6,086 bases of DNA, taken from Candidatus Pacearchaeota archaeon (lineage in GTDB: Archaea; Nanobdellota; Nanobdellia; Pacearchaeales; GW2011-AR1). Of the stretch, positions 3,946-6,086 are shown in pieces. A program made the translations under genes and the position numbers. The stretch lies in assembly GCA_015520065.1 (NCBI GenBank), contig WAQV01000023.1, forward strand, positions 1 to 6,086, in the 5' to 3' direction. The first letter of the stretch is position 1. Each line of letters opens with the position of its first letter. The notes beneath the pieces were generated by a model, which worked only from the letters and a program-made list of their open reading frames with translations, did no database searches and was not told where the DNA came from.

Positions 3946-6000
3946 ATGGTTGATGAGGTGCATGGCGGCTTTGATGATGCAATAGGAAAATCAAAGAAAG
4001 AGGAGATTGTCATAGAGGCAAAAGGATTCTTTGATTTCTATAAGAATGAAATAGGAGAATTTATAAGGAAATGGAAGAATGTAATTTATATTGACTTTAT
4101 GAAGCTTACAGAATTCTCCAAACTGCTTTCAGATGAGATACTTTCCAACCCAGAAGAAACTTTGCGGATGATTGAGGTTGCAATAGAAGAGTCAGGGCTT
4201 GTAAAAAATGCGAGAGTAAGGCTTTACAATCTTCCTGAAAGCCACCATATAAAGATAAGGGATATAAGGTCAAGGCATCTTAATGAGATGGTAGTTATTG
4301 AAGGAATAATCAGGCAGGCATCTGATGTAAGGCCTCAGGTTGTAAATGCAAAGTTTGAATGCCCAAGCTGCGGAACAATAATTTCTGTTTTGCAGATAGA
4401 GAAAAAGTTTCGTGAGCCTTCAAGATGCTCTTGCGGAAGAAGAGGCGGATTCAGGCTTATAAGCAAAGAGATGGTTGACACTCAGAGGCTTGTTATTGAA
4501 GAGTCTCCAGAATCTCTTTCAGGAGGAGAGCAGCCTAAAAGAATAAATGTTTTTGTTAAAGAGGATTTGGTTGAGCCAAGAATGGAGGAAAAAACAACTC
4601 CTGGAAGCAGAGTTAAAGTTGTTGGAATTCTGAAAGAAGTGCCAGTTCCTCTAAGCACTGGAGGTTTATCAACGCGGTTTGAGCTGGCAATAGAGGTAAA
4701 CAATCTCATACCTCTAGAAGAAACTTTTGAGGAACTTGATATAAGCGAGGAAGATGAAAGGCAGATACTCGAGCTTGCAGAAGATCCAGAAATATTTGAC
4801 AAGCTTGCAAAAAGCATCTCTCCGAGTGTGTGGGGTTACGAGGAAATAAAAAAGTCTCTTGTTCTGCAGTTGTTTGGAGGTGTGAGAAAAGTCCATGCAG
4901 ACGGACAGAAAAGCAGAGGAGATATTCACATACTTCTTATTGGAGATCCGGGAGTTGCAAAAAGTGTAATCCTTACTTTTATGGCAGATATATCTCCGAA
5001 AGGACGTTATGTTGTAGGTAAAAGTGCCTCAGGTGCTGGACTTACAGCCACAGTTGTTAGAGATGAGTATTTAAGAGGATGGTCTCTGGAAGCAGGAGCA
5101 ATGGTTTTATCTAATAAAGGTTTAGTATGCATAGATGAGTTGGAAAAAATGGACCCGCAGGACAGAAGTGCTATGCATGAGGGTATGGAACAACAAACAA
5201 TAACTATCAGCAAAGCCAATGTTCAGGCAACTTTAAGGAGTGAGACATCAGTATTGGCAGCTGCAAATCCGAAATTTGGAAGATTTGACCCTTATCAGCC
5301 AATAGCTCAACAGATTGATTTGCCTCCTACTTTGATAAACAGGTTTGATATTATATTCACTTTAAGGGATATTCCTGACAAAGAAAAAGATGCGCGTATA
5401 GCAAGCCATGTTTTGCACGAGCATATTAAAGAAGGAAAAGACATGGTTATTCCGAGAGAACTTTTCAGAAAATATGTTGCTTATGCAAAGCAAAAAGTAA
5501 ATCCTAAGCTAAGCGAAGAGGCAATCGCAGAGATAAGGAACTTTTATGTTGAATTAAGAAACACTCCTGTTTCCTCTGACACTGCATTGAGACCAATACC
5601 AATTTCAGCAAGGCAGCTTCAGGCATTAATAAGAATGGCTGAGGCATCAGCAAAAGTAAAATTAAGGGACAAAGTAACTCTCGAGGATGCAAGAAACGCA
5701 ATTGAAATAATGAAATTCTACTTAATGCAGGTTGGATATGATTATGAATCCAAAACATTTGACATAGACAGAATTAGCCAGAAATTTACTTCCTCTCAGA
5801 GAAGCAAGATATTTGCTGTTCGTGATAAGATTGCTGAACTTGAAAGCCGTTTAGGAAAGCTTATACCTATTGAGGAAATTGAAAAAGAGCTTGAAGGAAA
5901 GCTGACAAAAGACGAAATAGAGGATGCAATAACAAAACTAAAGGCATCTGGAGATATCTACAGCCCGAGAAGAGGTTATGTTGAGAGAGTCAGCTCTTAG
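3946..6000 (+). CDS. mcm: MCM replicative DNA helicase
   Basis: Archaeal MCM forms a hexamer that unwinds DNA ahead of the replication fork. The 684-residue protein is full length. The N-terminal domain (about 25-110) is followed by an OB-fold/zinc region with ligands C139, C142, C161 and C163, and an N-terminal hairpin region at about 230-250. The AAA+ core has Walker A GDPGVAKS (333-340), the GLTATVVRDE segment (365-374), Walker B VCIDELEKM (394-402), sensor 1 at AAANPKFGRFD (N441), arginine finger R466 in LINRFD and sensor 2 R556 in SARQLQALIRMAEA. A winged-helix domain covers about 610-684. No intein interrupts Walker A, a common insertion site. Departures from the usual archaeal pattern are the CxC second zinc pair (normally CxxC), IDELEKM for IDEFDKM, and NRFD for SRFD. 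A TATA box about 28 bases upstream supports ATG 3946 as a leaderless start. Confidence 0.97.
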   Translation: MVDEVHGGFDDAIGKSKKEEIVIEAKGFFDFYKNEIGEFIRKWKNVIYIDFMKLTEFSKLLSDEILSNPEETLRMIEVAIEESGLVKNARVRLYNLPESHHIKIRDIRSRHLNEMVVIEGIIRQASDVRPQVVNAKFECPSCGTIISVLQIEKKFREPSRCSCGRRGGFRLISKEMVDTQRLVIEESPESLSGGEQPKRINVFVKEDLVEPRMEEKTTPGSRVKVVGILKEVPVPLSTGGLSTRFELAIEVNNLIPLEETFEELDISEEDERQILELAEDPEIFDKLAKSISPSVWGYEEIKKSLVLQLFGGVRKVHADGQKSRGDIHILLIGDPGVAKSVILTFMADISPKGRYVVGKSASGAGLTATVVRDEYLRGWSLEAGAMVLSNKGLVCIDELEKMDPQDRSAMHEGMEQQTITISKANVQATLRSETSVLAAANPKFGRFDPYQPIAQQIDLPPTLINRFDIIFTLRDIPDKEKDARIASHVLHEHIKEGKDMVIPRELFRKYVAYAKQKVNPKLSEEAIAEIRNFYVELRNTPVSSDTALRPIPISARQLQALIRMAEASAKVKLRDKVTLEDARNAIEIMKFYLMQVGYDYESKTFDIDRISQKFTSSQRSKIFAVRDKIAELESRLGKLIPIEEIEKELEGKLTKDEIEDAITKLKASGDIYSPRRGYVERVSS

Positions 6001-6051
6001 AAGTTCTTAGCTTTGTTAAACCTGTTTTAGAGCTTAAAAGAAATACAATAA

Positions 6052-6060
6052 TTTAAAAAT
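6052..6060 (+). promoter_or_regulatory. TATA-like element at the end of genuine sequence
   Basis: TTTAAAAAT lies about 50 bases after the mcm stop, just before the adapter. It may be the promoter of a following gene cut off by the fragment end. No strong T-tract terminator for mcm is seen in 6001-6064, only a T4 at 6025-6028. Confidence 0.25.
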
Positions 6061-6064
6061 ATTC

Positions 6065-6086
6065 CTGTCTCTTATACACATCTGAC
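6065..6086. other. Illumina Nextera (Tn5) adapter remnant
   Basis: The last 22 bases are CTGTCTCTTATACACATCT followed by GAC. The first 19 are the reverse complement of the Tn5 mosaic end, and the next three match the continuation of the Nextera read-1 adapter. This is library-preparation sequence left on the contig end, not part of the organism's genome. Genuine sequence ends at or within a base or two of 6064. Confidence 0.95.

Noticed and set aside
4942..4965. Possible intein insertion at the MCM Walker A site
   Set aside because: GDPGVAKS is uninterrupted and the protein has normal family length.
4482..5758. Several 63-111 codon ORFs on both strands within mcm
   Set aside because: All lie in other frames of a gene with continuous MCM motifs. 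The Ser-rich minus-strand products are complements of AGA, GAA and AGC codons.
5992..6034. Inverted repeat AGCTCT / AGAGCT around the mcm stop, considered as a terminator
   Set aside because: Only six pairs across a loop of about 31 bases, and not followed by a T tract; too weak to call.
1..6086. CRISPR array, insertion sequence, toxin-antitoxin or defence system
   Set aside because: No spaced direct repeats, transposase motifs, terminal repeats or nuclease/antitoxin motifs are visible on either strand. The recognisable content is ordinary informational genes plus orphans.

Overview
The window is an AT-rich stretch of an archaeal genome. It carries an archaeal/eukaryotic-type MCM replicative helicase, an archaeal-type RNase HII and an initiator tRNA with the A1-U72 pair. 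Neither tRNA has a genomically encoded CCA, TATA-box promoters sit about 25-28 bases before several start codons (leaderless transcripts), and T-tract terminators follow several genes. Compact spacing, small orphan proteins and a TlyA-type rRNA methyltransferase fit a DPANN-like archaeon (Woesearchaeota/Pacearchaeota-like), but that placement is inference from gene style, not phylogeny. The last 22 bases match the Illumina Nextera/Tn5 adapter, so the sequence ends in untrimmed adapter, not genome.

Layout: bases 1-311 hold the 3' end of an unrecognised plus-strand gene, closed by a T7 tract. It converges on an unrecognised 381-residue minus-strand gene (336-1481). The annotated start of that gene shares a CATG with a divergent, easily missed 45-codon plus-strand ORF (1480-1617). 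A minus-strand translation block follows (1691-2682): initiator tRNA-Met, then a TlyA-like methyltransferase, then tRNA-Ser(GCT). A 159-base divergent intergenic region (2683-2841) holds the TATA boxes for tRNA-iMet and rnhB. The rest is a plus-strand replication/repair block: RNase HII, a 98-residue orphan and full-length MCM, followed by a short 3' region with a TATA-like element and the adapter.

The recognisable genes are informational. The methyltransferase and tRNAs serve the ribosome; MCM unwinds DNA at forks, and RNase HII removes RNA primers and misincorporated ribonucleotides. I see no mobile element, CRISPR array, defence island or intein. The points most worth a second look are the adapter end, an initiator tRNA with a bulged T-stem base and one replaced anticodon-stem G-C pair, an Asp in place of the usual catalytic Glu in RNase HII, an MCM with shifted zinc-ligand spacing, and the hidden 45-codon ORF.
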